Assembly: GCA_002286715.1 (NCBI GenBank)
Contig: NSJX01000001.1
Coordinates: forward strand, 559,835-623,834
DNA: 64,000 nucleotides
From: Dentipellis sp. KUC8613
Lineage: Eukaryota; Basidiomycota; Agaricomycetes; Russulales; Hericiaceae
Direction of reading: 5' to 3'
The position numbers were made by a program, and so were the translations under genes. Shown piece after piece: positions 45,899-57,154 of the stretch (the stretch's first letter is position 1; each line of letters starts with the position of its first letter). The notes under the pieces are model-generated. The model was given only the letters and a program-made list of their open reading frames with translations, did no database searches and was not told where the DNA came from.

Positions 45899-47096
45899 CC
45901 ACGCATCGCGCTTAAGTCTGGCGTGTTCAGTACGCATGTCCTCGTTGCCGCCCTGCACGACTGCTGATGCTTTCTGACATCGATACAGATGGACCTTGGC
46001 GCCAGCCCTGATGTGCCGGGCCCTAGACCATTTCCGTGCATGCAATTATGTGCGTGCTCGTAGCTGCGGGCTGGCCTCCTCGAGTAAATTAGCTCCGAGA
46101 GTCGTGAATGATCAGCGAATGCGCGCCTGGGATTGGTTTGCTCACTTTGGCGTGTCATATGAAAACCCTGGCAAAATATCGCTGTAGGCATGAAGTTGCC
46201 AATTAGATCATTAGATGATCGATTTGAGTTCACGCTGTGAAATCAAACTCAACACCCATCCAGCTCAAGGGAGGCCGACACCCGACATGGTGCTCCTTGT
46301 TTTCTCCGCCTCGTGCAATGCTATCCACATTTCCTTGTTCTTTGTGGCTCCTTGGAGGTAGTGTTTTGTGGCCCATATGTCAAGAGGGAACTGAACGGTG
46401 GCCACGTCCGCTGAAGATGGTGGGGACGAAACAAGAAGGCCACCCTTATCTCTGCTCCCTTGTCCTGTGTAAGGTATTTCCGACACGCTGTGTACACGCA
46501 CTGGCCAGGTGAGACGCAAACCCGGCGGGTGTTTGGTCGAGTCCAGCTCCTCGCCTCAGACTTGCCATATCCAGTCTCTTCCTGACCGCGTGGAGGTTAG
46601 TGAATTACAGTTCTGCAATTCGCACTTGTGTCTTTACTCAACGGTCGGCGGATTTGTCCGTCTTTTACCCTCGCAGGCGTCAAGATTCGGACACTTGCAG
46701 CCGTTCTTCTCTGGAGGCGACACGCGCTCTCTCCCCTTCTCCGATGGTGCATTTCGCACATCTCCCATGGAATCGAGCGCTTACAGATCTCCTCGTGTTG
46801 TTTTCCGATCATCCTGACCCGTCCTGAACGCAGAATCGGAGCATTACTCCACTGAACAAGGCTCAAGGAGACATTCAGCAGCACACCTTCCCGTGCCGAC
46901 ACGTTTGGGCCCTCGTACGCTGCTTTATCTGTCACCATGTCCACGTTCCCGATCGAAACTCACCATCAGTCGAAAACGAGAAATCCTTGCATCATGTCTA
47001 CTATAAAACCTCTCGATTCTCGCAAGCATTCTGCAACCGTCCCGACCGCGGCACACTCTCATCCCTCCATCCTCTCCTTCTCCATCTCCTTCTACC
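45899..47096. other. Long intergenic region between uL11m and the first DUF6593 gene
   Basis: About 1.2 kb without a supported gene; open frames are short and lack ATG-proximal domain signals. A perfect inverted repeat with 6-base arms and a 3-base loop lies at 46206-46220. Most of it is likely the DUF6593 promoter. Confidence 0.55.
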
Positions 47097-47927
47097 ATGT
47101 CGGCCGCGACGAGCAACTCCGATGAGGTCCTTTGCTGGACCTCGCAAGATCCTCGAGAGAGCCAACTCTTCAACAACAGCTGGGGTGTCATCTATCGATT
47201 CCACGTACGCTAAACTGACTCTGTCGATCGCCATCGTTCCTAACGCCTATTCACCAGACTGAGCCTGACAATCGAACTGGGCAAAGTGTCACTACCCTTT
47301 GGCGGGCCATCCGCGCCAACAAAGAGGATCGCGTAGCCAAGCTTGAGTGGGCACCGAATGGAGGGTTGGGACGCGCAGTCATTGGGAAGGTTCGTGCCTT
47401 CTGTGCATGGCATGTCCTGTCGCTGAGCGTCTTCTGTTGCAGAACACGTTGCCCATGGCCGATCTCGTCCGTCGCGACCCACGCAATGCGGTAGGTCGTG
47501 AACTGTTCCCGGTGCCGCTCACGAGCTCATATCTTTCCAGACGTGGAGAATCTTCAACGGTCCGGACGGGTTGCAGTATCGATGGAGGCCTAGTACCACC
47601 TCTCGGGACATATTGGTGCGTGCCGTGAACCCGTGGGACGCCATTGCGCCAAGTCTAACGCTCGACTGGACAGCTGTTGGATCCTCAGGGCATCACCATT
47701 GCCTTTGTCCACCCGACGACGCCCCTCCGATACGCAAACTTTGGTGACGTTTACGCCGAGCTTCATTTCGTCCGCGGAGCTGGCGCGGGTGTAGTGGTAT
47801 GAATCATCTTTTTTCGGCCTGGAGTAGCGCTCATACGACATCTTCGGCGCAGATGCACCCGCCTCTCATGGACACGGTGACGGTGACAGCTATGCTGTAC
47901 CGCTTCGTGTCCACCTATAATCTTTGA
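47097..47927 (+). CDS. DUF6593-type basidiomycete protein, first copy
   Basis: Family of unknown function found widely in Agaricomycetes, seen as a beta-rich domain of about 170 residues. Six exons: SAATSNSDEVLCWTSQDPRE, NNSWGVIYRFHTQTEPDNRT, VTTLWRAIRANKEDRVAKLE, WAPNGGLGRAVIGK, WRIFNGPDGLQYRWRPSTTS, DPQGITIAFVHPTTPLRYAN, FGDVYAELHFVRG and a C-terminal DTVTVTAMLYRFV. The order of a W-E-W strand, then F.GPDG.YRWR and a final hydrophobic strand fits DUF6593. No signal peptide. The family call is by pattern, not alignment. Confidence 0.7.
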
Positions 47928-48316
47928 TGTCCTCTGGCATCGGAACGCTTTGTTATTCGGGAATGAGGCTGGCTTCAGGACCGAGTGTCGTGTATCATCA
48001 TCTCAGGCTCAGGGTATCAGTTTATCTTGTCAATATGTATTGCGCATGTCTTGTACGTAGTAGCAGTGTGTCAATAGGTTCTATCAGAGAACATCGTCCC
48101 CAGGATTTGAGCGCGGATTCAGGAAACAAGACATGCCTAACGCAGACATCGAAGTTTTCTACAGGGCGGGCGAGCCGGCCAAGGCCCCGCGAAGGATCAC
48201 ACGTGTCACAGAGTGGGTCTGCAGCGGTGCTTCCAGAAGACTGTGTATGCATGCTGTCGCAGAAGCGTGTACGTCTACAAAGGGTACGCTGCAGCAAGGC
48301 AAGGTCATACGACACA
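47928..48316. other. Intergenic region, convergent 3' ends
   Basis: About 390 bases between the DUF6593 gene and the AhpD-like gene. No feature recognised. Confidence 0.6.
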
Positions 48317-49492
48317 TTACAACTTGACAGCCGCCTGCGCTTCCTCCGGTTGGACAACGTCAAGGAGCGAGTCAACGGTGCGGATGACCCATTCTGTCCC
48401 TTCGTCGCTAGAGAGCCATTTGTCCTCCTCGTTGAGATCCTCCACATAGCGTGCCTTTAGCAGGCCGAATACATGGCTAGTGAGCTGGGCCCCAACTCTC
48501 CCCTCCGCGCGCAGACAAGCTATGCCTACGACCGAACCCAGCGCACGGGATAGGTTTCCCTGCTCGTTATCTCCTGGCAGTGGAGCGAGGACAGAGCCGT
48601 AGGCCTGGATGATAAACGCTATACAGAGACAGATTATAAGCATCAAGCGCAGAGGGGATGATCGCGATTAGACATGGCAGATGGCATGTCCTCATCCGTC
48701 GAGAAGAGCAGGACACAAGACTCACAGATAAAGTCGGGATGATACGAGCCCAGCTTGTCGTGCAGTTTCTTCGCATATGGCTCGTAGATCGAGTTCCAGA
48801 GGTTCATGCCCCTTGCGAGAGTCGCATCGATGTTCTCGGGAGTTGCAGTCCTAGAAATGTCGGGGAATTTCGTCATCCAGCTCTGCGCGGTTAGGATGCC
48901 GAAAGCAGATCCTTTCGAGAGCAGCATGACGGAAATCAGCCCTACCTGTGCGATTCGGTCCTCAGGTTTCCCTTCACATCGTCCTCGAGGGAGTCCATGA
49001 GACTCGCCAGGGCAATTATAGTCTAGATTTCGCCGAAAGTCCGTGTTCCGACATTCAATGGATGTGATGGATACGATGAGCTTACTCGAGGAACGCCCGT
49101 GAAGATGGTGCTCTTCAGAGCTGACTCCCGCATCAACGCGGCCTTGTTGAGAGCTTCCGGTTGGCTGCGCCTGGTGGTAACATCGCTGGGATCAGCCCTG
49201 GTCGCGAACTGATACAGGTGGCCGACAGTCGATGGACGGTTTGCCGTAAGGAGAGTACAGGTCTATAATTGGTGAGAAACATGCCATGGTTGGAGTGTAA
49301 GCATGGCGTCTGCCAAATGGGCCAACCACTTACAGATAGAACTAACCACCCAGTCTCGGCCTTGCGACGTTTCGCGTCTGCGAATGTACTCCCGAGGACA
49401 CCATACAACTTCGAAACGGGTGGGCCTGGCAAAGGCGACGGGTTCCGTAGTGTCAGGAGCTGCTTTACAGCCGGCGGGAGGTGCTTCACCAT
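48317..49492 (-). CDS. AhpD-like (carboxymuconolactone decarboxylase-type) protein
   Basis: A helical protein of the AhpD/CMD superfamily, judged by pattern. From ATG 49492: VKHLPPAVKQLLTLRNPSP, SKLYGVLGSTFADAKRRK, TCTLLTANRPSTVGHLYQF, KAALMRESALKSTIFTGVPR, TIIALASLMDSLEDDVKGN, then the CMD-like exon YEPYAKKLHDKLGSYHPDF and FIIQAYGSVLAPLPGD, GNLSRALGSVVGIACLRAEG and VGAQLTSHVFGLLKARYVED. About five exons. The CxxC of true AhpD peroxidases was not seen, so peroxidase activity is doubtful. Similar proteins occur in fungi without known function. The family call is moderate. Confidence 0.65.
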
Positions 49493-49861
49493 CGTGGTCT
49501 ACAACGAACCCGCTTTCCACCGATACTTGACTCTAATCTAGCAGCTATTTTTGTACGCAATGTCCGAGTCCTGGTGGCGTGGGCGGGAAACTATCCGCAA
49601 CATTCACTTCAAACCAGTCAGACCGTCACGTACGAGTCAGCCAAAATATTGCACTTCATTTCTCCCAATGATTGGAGTAACTAAAACACCTCGACAATGA
49701 TATATAGGCATGCCGCGGCACCCAGCACCAACGACAAGCTGCTACAGTGGTGTCTACGAAAAGATGGAAACGGCTCGCTGCCTTCAAAACAGACTTCAAG
49801 AGCACCGGGGGTATATAGTGTGATGCTGGTAGCCAGCGACCAAGATGCGTTATTCAACAAG
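49493..49861. other. Intergenic region between AhpD-like and GH128 genes
   Basis: About 370 bases holding the AhpD-like promoter and the GH128 3' end. Nothing further recognised. Confidence 0.6.
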
Positions 49862-51192
49862 TTACGCGCCGATGTACAGCTTGCCGAGCTCGGTGGGCTG
49901 TCCGTTAGAAGCCATAAGCTGGTTGGCCGGGTTGACGTTCTGCATATCGTGCATGATACCTAAAACACATACGATAAGATACGTGTTGGTAAGGCCTGCA
50001 ATGCAGACGTACCGAAGTAGAAGTAGGCGCCAATCCAGGGAGTCGAATCCATCCAAGCAGTAACTTGGGTCATGAAGGTCTGGATCTCTTGCGGAGAAGC
50101 TTGAGGACCGTTGTTGAAGTTCTGACGATGGGGTTTAGGGTAGAGCGATAATGCAAGACGGCTGAATGCTTACCTGTTCAGCCATCTCAGTCACCCACAC
50201 CTCCTTGTTGAAGGTGTTGTGGAAATCGGTAGCGTAGTCCTGGAATTTCTGGAGGCCGATGTCATACCAATGGAATGCCAAGATGTCGAACTGAAGAACG
50301 ACTACGATCAGAGTATGAAAGAGAAGGGGATCAACAGACATACGGTGCAACCGTCGCAGGCCTTGATCCAGTCTTGCATCCAGGTCTTGCCAGACGGTGC
50401 CGAGGTAGTCGCAGGGCTGACGAGAGTGTAGCCGAGCGCCTTCAAGGGCTGCAGGTACTCCTGCCAGAGCTGCGCACCCTGCTGGGGGGACATGTCGGAC
50501 TGTCCCTCCTGGTTCGGCCTACAAACACATTCAGCAACTGCAGGTATATAAGGATTACAAAGAGAAACGTACTCATTCATGCCCATGGCGTATTCAGCGT
50601 ACCCCTGCTTCACGAGGTTCTTGAACTGCGTAGCCTGGTTGAAACCCCACAGCATGGGAATCGGGGTGAAGCCGAGGGACTTGGCCTCGCTGGGGTACGA
50701 AGGGCTCCAGGTGTAGAGGCTGGCAGATATTAAGCGGACGAACACTTGGAAGAAGCGACGAACTTACAACTTGGTCTTGCTCGTCTTGTAGAACTTGAGC
50801 GACGAGTCCTCGCCGTTGGCCCACGCAAGACCGACCTTGGAACCACCTCCAGAAGTGGAGGCGGTCGAGACAGGCGCTGCAGACGCGGAGGGAGCAGGCG
50901 CGGAAGTCTTGGGCTTCTTGGACTCGTCAGTGGAGACAGCCTGCTTGGTGGAGGAGGTCGGGGCAGCCTTCTCGGAGGTGGAAGAAGTGGCAGCAATGGA
51001 AGAAGGACGGGGCTTGCAGCGTTTGCCAGAGTTTCCGCGCTTCTTCTTCGCAAGAGCGTCGTGAGCGTGGCTGATGCCACGGCCAAAGTGGTGGTCGCCA
51101 GTAGCAAGGGCGTTAACGGGAGAGGCCTGGAAAGAGGTTGCCAGGATGGCCAGGGTGGAGAGAGCAAGGAGGTTGAATAGTTTGGCAGCCAT
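49862..51192 (-). CDS. Secreted GH128 endo-beta-1,3-glucanase
   Basis: Glycosyl hydrolase catalytic core of family GH128, acting on beta-1,3-glucan of fungal walls. A signal peptide (MAAKLFNLLALSTLAILATS) is followed by a Ser/Thr/Lys-rich linker and the barrel: KVGLAWANGEDSSLKFYKTS, YTWSPSYPSEAKSLGFTPIP, MLWGFNQATQFKNLVKQGYA, AMGMNEPNQEGQSDMSPQQG (acid/base Glu in MNEPN), QDWIKACDGCTFDILAFHWY, EVWVTEMAEQNFNNGPQ (nucleophile Glu in VTE), TPWIGAYFYFG and a C-terminal GKLYIGA. Six exons. Both catalytic glutamates are present. A TATA-type element (GATATAAG on the minus strand, 51311-51318) lies about 120 bases upstream. It probably functions in wall remodelling or fruiting. Confidence 0.92.
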
Positions 51193-51739
51193 GGCTTAGT
51201 CGGGAGGAGAATGAACGGGAGGGGAAAGGAATGTCAGAGGCCGTGGCCAAGGGAGAGGAGCGGGTGGTAAGGGAGAAAAGTCGCGAGTGGAGGCGAAAGT
51301 TGGACGCGTTCTTATATCTCCCATCGTTACGTAAACCCGCCAAGCGTCGACGGCAGCACATGCCCGGCCTGTCTCCGTTGCCACCAGCTACGCTCCCCGC
51401 TGCTCCGCTCAGCCTCTTCCCCCGCCCCCCGCCTCCCGACCTCGCGCGCCTCTGCGTCTTCGGTGGCCCTGCACCATGATGTTCTTACAAGGCGCTTTCA
51501 GAAGGCAAACATTAGCTGGATCGCCTGCCACGTAAGCCAGGGCGCATGAGGCGTCATGGCGACAGTGCCGAGACGCGGGCGCCCACCGCATCTGGCGGAG
51601 TTTGTTCCGTATCAAAAAGGAACGCGCAGCCACCACCACCTCTTTCCTTCAACCTCCAAGTTTGACACGAAGAAACCGGTTCATCAAGTTCATCCCCAGT
51701 TCATCCCCAAGCAAAACACACCAGTTCCACCACCTCGCA
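51193..51739. promoter_or_regulatory. Divergent promoters of GH128 and the RRM protein
   Basis: About 550 bases between two start codons. GATATAAG on the minus strand at 51311-51318 is a plausible TATA box for GH128. One ACGCGT box lies nearby. Pyrimidine-rich stretches precede the RRM gene. No gene was found. Confidence 0.45.
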
Positions 51740-52921
51740 ATGTCTGACGCCCCCGCCGCCCCTGTCACCGAAAATGGCGCGCCTCCGGCTACGCAGGAGC
51801 AGCCTGTCGAAGAGACCCCCGGCTTCAAGGTCTTTGTTCTCAATTCTTTCTCTCCCGCCCTTTTCCTCACACTTTCTCCTAGGTCTTCGCAGGCAACCTC
51901 GCGTACTCCACTACGGATGAAGGGCTGAAGGCATTCTTCGCGCCCGTCGAGAGCGACATGTACGTTCTCGCCATATGCACAGCATTCGCTGGCACGCATA
52001 CAACATGTTTCTTTGTTTACGTCTTTATCCATCCAGCATCTCCGCCCAAGTCATCATGCGCGGGACACGTTCCGCCGGCTACGGATTTGTCGCTCTCACG
52101 AGTGCCGAGGCTGCGCAGAAGGCAGTTGAGGCTCTTGACAAGAAGGAGCTCGACGGTCGTCCGATCATCGTCGAGGTCGCCAAGCCCGCTGACCAGAAAG
52201 ACCAGGAAAAGAAGGAAAAGAAGGCCCGCAGGAGGCCTGGCAGGCGCGGAGCCAAGGCCGTTCCCGGCGAGGTCACTGATGCTGAGGCCAATGGCGACGC
52301 CGAGAAGGCAGACGATGCTGCGGCCGGCGACGCCGAGAAGCCCAAGAAGAAAAAGAAGAAGGCTGCCGTGAGTGCTAACGTGCATTCGACACAAGCTGTT
52401 CCATAACCAGATTCTTTGTGTAGAAGAAGCCCAAGCGTCAGGAAGGTGCCGAGGGCGACGCTTCTGCGGGCGACGCCCCCGCTGAAGGTGATGCTGCTAA
52501 GCAGCCTCGCAAGAAGCGCGCCCCTCGTCCTCCTCGCCCCGCCGGTGAGGAGCCCGTCGGCGAACCCTCCAAGACTGTGCTCTTCGTCGCCAACCTCGGC
52601 TTCAACATCGATGACGCCGGCCTCTCCGCGCTCTTCACCGATGCCAACATCAAGGTTGTCTCTGCCCGCATTGTTCGCAGGCGCTGGGGACGCCCCCGCA
52701 AGAGCAAGGGTTACGGCTTCGTCGATGTTGGCGATGAGGAGGAGCAGAAGAAGGCCATCGAGGCCCTTCAGGGCAAGGATGTGGGTGGTAGGCCCATCGC
52801 AGTGAAGATCGCTGTGAACACGCAGGTTGAAGAGGAGGAGAAGGCCGAGGCTGAGGCCACTGCCACCGACGCCCCGGCTCAGAAGGAGGCCACTCCTGAG
52901 GCCACCGTCGTGGCTTCTTAA
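51740..52921 (+). CDS. Two-RRM RNA-binding protein (Sbp1/Gar2-like)
   Basis: Four exons. A short leader (SDAPAAPVTENGAPPATQEQ) is followed by RRM1: VFAGNLAYSTTDEGLKAFF, SAQVIMRGTRSAGYGFVAL and GRPIIVEVAKPAD, with RNP2 and RNP1 cores. A 150-residue Lys/Arg/Ala/Glu linker (KKEKKARRRPGRRGAK, KKKKKAAKKPKRQ) separates it from RRM2: TVLFVANLGFNIDDAGLSAL, KVVSARIVRRRWGRPRKSKG and YGFVDVGDEEEQKKAIEAL. RRM2 has an arginine/lysine insertion before its RNP1. The layout resembles yeast Sbp1 or nucleolin/Gar2 but lacks an RGG box, so the closest relative is uncertain. Function in mRNA or rRNA handling is inferred from the domains. Confidence 0.8.
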
Positions 52922-53359
52922 TTATTCGGACTGCTCAGTCTCATATGTCTACCCATGCCCTTTTTACGACTCTTAATGCCTCCTTTGGTTGCACTTTCTA
53001 CGCCCGGTCGCCGGTTCATGCTGCGCAGCATTTCGTTCATCTTCTACTGCGTTGGCATAACTGTTCAGTGTTCGCGTTTGTGCGCTGCTTTCCTTCAAAC
53101 GGTCTGGTGCCGTTCAGATCATCGATAACGTACTGTCGTCTACTTACACAACTTCAGTAACGACGAAACTTTCACCCTTTCTGCTTGTCGGCGGTGATTT
53201 CGCGCATCGTCTGCCTGCCAAGGTCTGGCAGAGATGAACTCGCAAGGGATGATATTGATGAAACTAAATGAAATGACAGATCGATCACGCGACTGGGAGC
53301 GGCTGTCGCGTTATTTACGCTTTGTTTGTTCGCATATGTAACCCTTACTGACGGCCAAG
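52922..53359. other. Intergenic region between RRM protein and GPATCH11
   Basis: About 440 bases: the RRM gene's 3' end and the GPATCH11 promoter. No coding or RNA feature recognised. Confidence 0.6.
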
Positions 53360-54602
53360 ATGCAGGAGGAAGATGAGGAAGACTACCTCTCGGACAAGTT
53401 TCTCGTCCAAACTCCTGCGCCCTCTAAGCCTGTAACCTACAGCGATAAACGCAAAGAGGCGTTGAAACGCGCCCAAATCCGCAATGAGCAGAACCGGACT
53501 AAGGGCAGACGCCAGCGAGAAGTGGAGGCCCGAGAGGAGGGACTCAGCAAGAGCCTGTTCGAGAGAGCAGCCGAGGAGGAGGCAGCAGGGAGTAGCTCTG
53601 GCAACAAGGCGCTAGCGATGATGATGAAGATGGGCTTCAAGCCTGGGCAGTCGCTCGGGAAGGTCGAAGATGCTCCCACCGCTTCGCCCCCGGATTCCGG
53701 ACAGGGGACACCCGTTCCTGAGACTTCGTCCGCCCCAGCGACGAGTGCTTCACCACCACCCACTGGCGCTGTGAAGCCGCACCGGTTGGAGCCCCTTCCG
53801 ATAAATGAATGGGCTGGTACGTCGGCCCTCACCATTCGACTAGCGCTTTCCTCACCAGTTCATTTCGCAGGAAGGAAAGGCATAGGGCTAGGGAAACGTT
53901 CCGCATCCCCCACAGAACTGGAGCACCTGGCGAAAGTTGCCAAGGTGGGGGAAGCAGAGACGCAAGAGTCGTACAGAGACCGTACCCGCCGTGAGTTCGA
54001 GCAACGACGAGCCGAGGGCCGGTTGGTGCCCGCACAAATGACCTGCGTAACCCTTGATGAGAAGGCTGGAATCTCGGTATGATGCACATGAATTTGTCTC
54101 CTTGCCAACTTCTAATAATGTTATGGGCGGCCAGTACAATGTGCTTTGGCTAAATCCCGACAAACCTGACTCATATCCTGCCGGCCTCCTCGAAGCTTTG
54201 GCAGAACGATGGACACTTGTACCAGACGCGAGGGTAGACCCAAAAATATCGGTTCAAGAACGCCTGCGGTCGCAAATGGAAGCTGACGCCCTTCAGCCGC
54301 TCGCTGATCTCGATGACGACGCTCCTCCAAAGGTGAAACACGTCCAAGAAAGTATGTTCTCGCCCGAGCAACTAGAAAAGGCAGTTCAATTCTTGAGCCT
54401 GCCAGTAAGAGACCGCATATATCTTCCTCTGTGCAACTTAAACTGATCCCGCATACTCTGGCAGCCGCAAGACAAATTGCAGGCGGTATTGGACTACCTC
54501 CGCAGTCAATACCACTATTGCTTCTGGTGCGGCACCGAATATTCGAACGCTGCAGAGCTCCAGGAGCTATGCCCAGGTCCCGAAGAGGACGCGCATGATT
54601 GA
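53360..54602 (+). CDS. G-patch protein GPATCH11 (DUF4187)
   Basis: Homologue of human GPATCH11/CCDC75. The start reads MQEEDEEDYLSDKFLVQTP; a Lys/Arg/Glu coiled helix (DKRKEALKRAQIRNEQNRTK) follows. The G-patch is split by a Ser/Pro/Thr insert: MMMKMGFKPGQSLGK, then EPLPINEWAGRKGIGLGKR after an intron. Next are RDRTRREFEQRRAEGRLVPA and a C-terminal DUF4187 domain with YHYCFWCGTEYSNAAEL and CPGPEEDAHD, a zinc-like Cys pair. Four exons. G-patch proteins activate DEAH helicases such as Prp43 or act in splicing; the human protein's partner is not firmly known, so the role here is inferred. Confidence 0.88.
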
Positions 54603-54968
54603 TAGACAGGCGAGCGATCGAGTTTAGTGTATGATACTGACGGACCTGCGAGACAGCGCTGTGTACTGTGTATGTATGAAAGAGCTAATGGTACAGCAAT
54701 GTGTGAACAGTTCCATGAGCGATGCGACTGTGACTGGTGGGAAGTAGCAAGCAGCAAGCCTAAATGAAGGTGCAGAACGGCGCACAGCGGCATAAGTGGA
54801 TAGAGCTAGAGTAGACAATAAAGAGGAAAATCGAGATACACGCGGGAAATAAGGAATAAGATAGTCCGAATACAGATCACAGGTAGACTAGTGGAGTGGG
54901 GTGCCTATCGAAGGAATATTGTCCGTTATGTACTCAGTACCTGCACAAGAAGGAGACGATGCATGCAT
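54603..54968. other. Intergenic region between convergent genes
   Basis: About 370 bases between the GPATCH11 stop and the end of a minus-strand unknown gene. No feature seen. Confidence 0.6.
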
Positions 54969-55757
54969 CTACGTGCAACTGGAAGCCGGGACCGCAGTAT
55001 GTTCTACAACCGCAGGGCGGCAGAATGATGGGAGAAGAGTGGGCAGCGCGGGGATCGCTACCGGGGCCAGAGGGATGATAGTCGGCGGCTCGACGACAGA
55101 GGCAGGGAATGTAGAGGTAGTGGGAGACCCGGACGGGCTATGTGGCGACTTTCGTCGAACGAATGTGGAGATGGGTGTGATTGCAGGCAGCTCCGGCTCG
55201 CCTGTCCATGTGTGACCCCTGCGTCGAGACATCCTCTCGAGGCGAGGAGATTGAGAGAACCGAGGCGACCGCAATGGCGACGCCGATGTGGCCTGTGCAT
55301 CAAAGGTTACGAAGGCAACAGGAAATCACTTGAGTGCGACTTACCCTATCAGGTGTGCCATTCTGCAACGAGGGATGCAAGGAAGGAGCGCTCTTCCTCT
55401 TGGCAACCTACGCATGAACAGAGCGTCAGTTCACATCATTGTGTTAAATCGCGGGGGACTCACCCTGACAGAAGAATATGGCGAGTACCTCCCTTTTCCG
55501 TGTCGGGAAAGGCAAGGTGACTCCACGTCTGAATCCCCGTTATACTTCCAGCCCTCGCTATAGCGAGCGGGCACCAGCAGATAGTTCCCACTCTGGGGCT
55601 GCTGGTAGTCGTTCTCGTCGCCCCTCGATGACGACGATGCAGCAGAAGAGACGGAGCTACCGCGTGAGTGCGTCCTCGACTGGCCCGCCGAGACAGGCGT
55701 GCCCTCCTCGATTCCAAGCGAAGCCATGAGTTCGACGAACGAGGGGAGAGGGGCCAT
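54969..55757 (-). CDS. Uncharacterised Ser/Pro-rich protein
   Basis: Three exons. ATG 55757 starts MAPLPSFVELMASLGIEEG, the most ordered part; the rest is Ser/Arg/Pro-rich (SRGSSVSSAASSSSRGDEND, QQPQSGNYLLVPARYSEGWK, RYSPYSSVRVAKRKSAPSLH, SPRFSQSPRLERMSRRRGHT), ending in a proline-rich tail (PLAPVAIPALPTLLPS). The first intron joins SSVR to VAKRKSAP in phase and the second joins TPDR to ATSASPLRS. The conserved-looking FVELMASLG start and consistent splice sites support a real gene. Many SP and SxxR sites suggest phosphorylation. Not recognised. An in-frame ATG at 55841 would add 28 residues. Confidence 0.65.
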
Positions 55758-56798
55758 CAGGGTGCAACGGGCTGCAGGAAGTTGCGGGAAGACAACTCTG
55801 GGCAAGCATTCCGCGACAATAGCAGTGTATATAAGAGCCAACCGCCCTTTGGAAACAGGTCGGCACGGAGGCTGTGGCCTAGAGAATAGTCGTCATGCTA
55901 TTTGTGTGGTCAGTTGCCTAGTTGATTGGCTACCTCAGCTGGGCGCAACTGATCGTTGAAAGATCCCAACTCCAAACGTCGGTCTTGCCCATCATCCCAA
56001 CGCGGTCGGCAAGGAGACGTCGAGTCTCTCCGATGCGGCCCAGGGGCAAATAACCCAATTGCCGGAAGAATGAACCTGAATGAATTCGGAGCTTCGGACC
56101 TGCGCAGATGATAATTTATTGGCTCGTGGCTGAGATTTGGATCTATTATACAGGCACGGCTCTCGAGATATCCGAGAGCGGCGCAGCGGCTGGTTTCCAC
56201 GGGAGTCAACAGCTTTTGTCGTCCTCTGGCAACCCGACGCTGCAGGCCCATACCTAAGGGTTCAACACATGTTATGTCTGTAATGCGATAATGACAGAAA
56301 TCACCAGTGTCTGGATACAGCTGGATACCTACGGTGATGCCTCCAGTGTCATGAGTGGCCAAAACCAATTCGGGAGCGCCGGTACCGGCCTCTGCAGCCT
56401 GTAGGTCTCGAGCCTGTGGTGCACTACAGCGTACAGATGGGTTACACTCATATAACCATCAGCTGGATCGCCTTGGCAAATGATCCCACTGAGATGGTCT
56501 TCAGAGTGATCGTGAGATTGACGGGAGGAATATGGATCGACGTCTGTGACATTCTAGGCGCATGGCGACGTTTAGTCACCACAAAGGCTTAAGGATGGGC
56601 ATTGCAATTGCAACGCAGGAAGCGGGGTGTAGACAACAGTGTATTGCAGATAGCATCGCCTAGAGGGCTGTCATGATGAAAATGCACTGGGTTGGAGAGG
56701 TGTCGACTGGTGTCGAGCCTTGGTCGCGCTTGACTGAGTCAGCTAAATGTCGCTCAAAGAGGTGACACTGTCACACCGTCTCTCTCCTCACTTACACC
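55758..56798. other. Intergenic region before RPB12
   Basis: About 1 kb. A minus-strand open frame (55910-56368) without recognised domains was seen and not accepted. No RNA gene or repeat recognised. Confidence 0.5.
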
Positions 56799-57122
56799 AT
56801 GAACCAAGGGCAGCAGGGTGCACCAAACACCAACGGGGGGACCTCTGGCTACATGCAGGCCCCCAGGCAGGACATGGAGTATCTTTGTGCTGGTGAGCAA
56901 CTTTTGAAAAAGTTTACAGCACGCAACTTACCGTCGCGGCAGACTGCGGTGCAAAAAACGAGATCAAGGCCCGAGAGCCTATTCGTTGTAGGGAGTGCGG
57001 TCACCGTATCATGTATAAGAAGAGGACGAGACGAAGTGCGTTCTTTTTTCGATGTATTCTTCATGCGTGATCTAACCTAACATTATTCAATTATCGTAGT
57101 GGTACAATTCGAAGCTCGGTGA
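56799..57122 (+). CDS. RPB12: RNA polymerase I/II/III shared subunit RPABC4 (Rpb12)
   Basis: A tiny zinc-ribbon subunit common to the three nuclear RNA polymerases. It is too short and too split to stand out in translation. Exon 1 gives [19 protein letters not shown], then [10 protein letters not shown]; an intron follows. Exon 2 gives [20 protein letters not shown] and [11 protein letters not shown]; the second intron splits the next codon. Exon 3 gives MVQFEAR and a TGA at 57120-57122. The two CxxC pairs (YLCADC and RCRECG) and the KKRT..MVQFEAR end are nearly invariant. The N-terminal extension is about 26 residues longer than the conserved core. The stop is only 32 bases from that of the convergent DUF6593 gene. 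Confidence 0.95.
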
Positions 57123-57154
57123 CGTTTGTCTAAAACTACCCCACGGGGGTAACG

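Noticed and set aside
46206..46220. Short perfect inverted repeat
   Set aside because: Six-base arms are common by chance and no terminator or regulatory role is expected for it in a fungus.
55910..56368. A 152-residue minus-strand frame before RPB12
   Set aside because: Some protein-like text (THDTGGITVGIQLYPDTG) but no family, no convincing start and poor composition further on. Left as intergenic.
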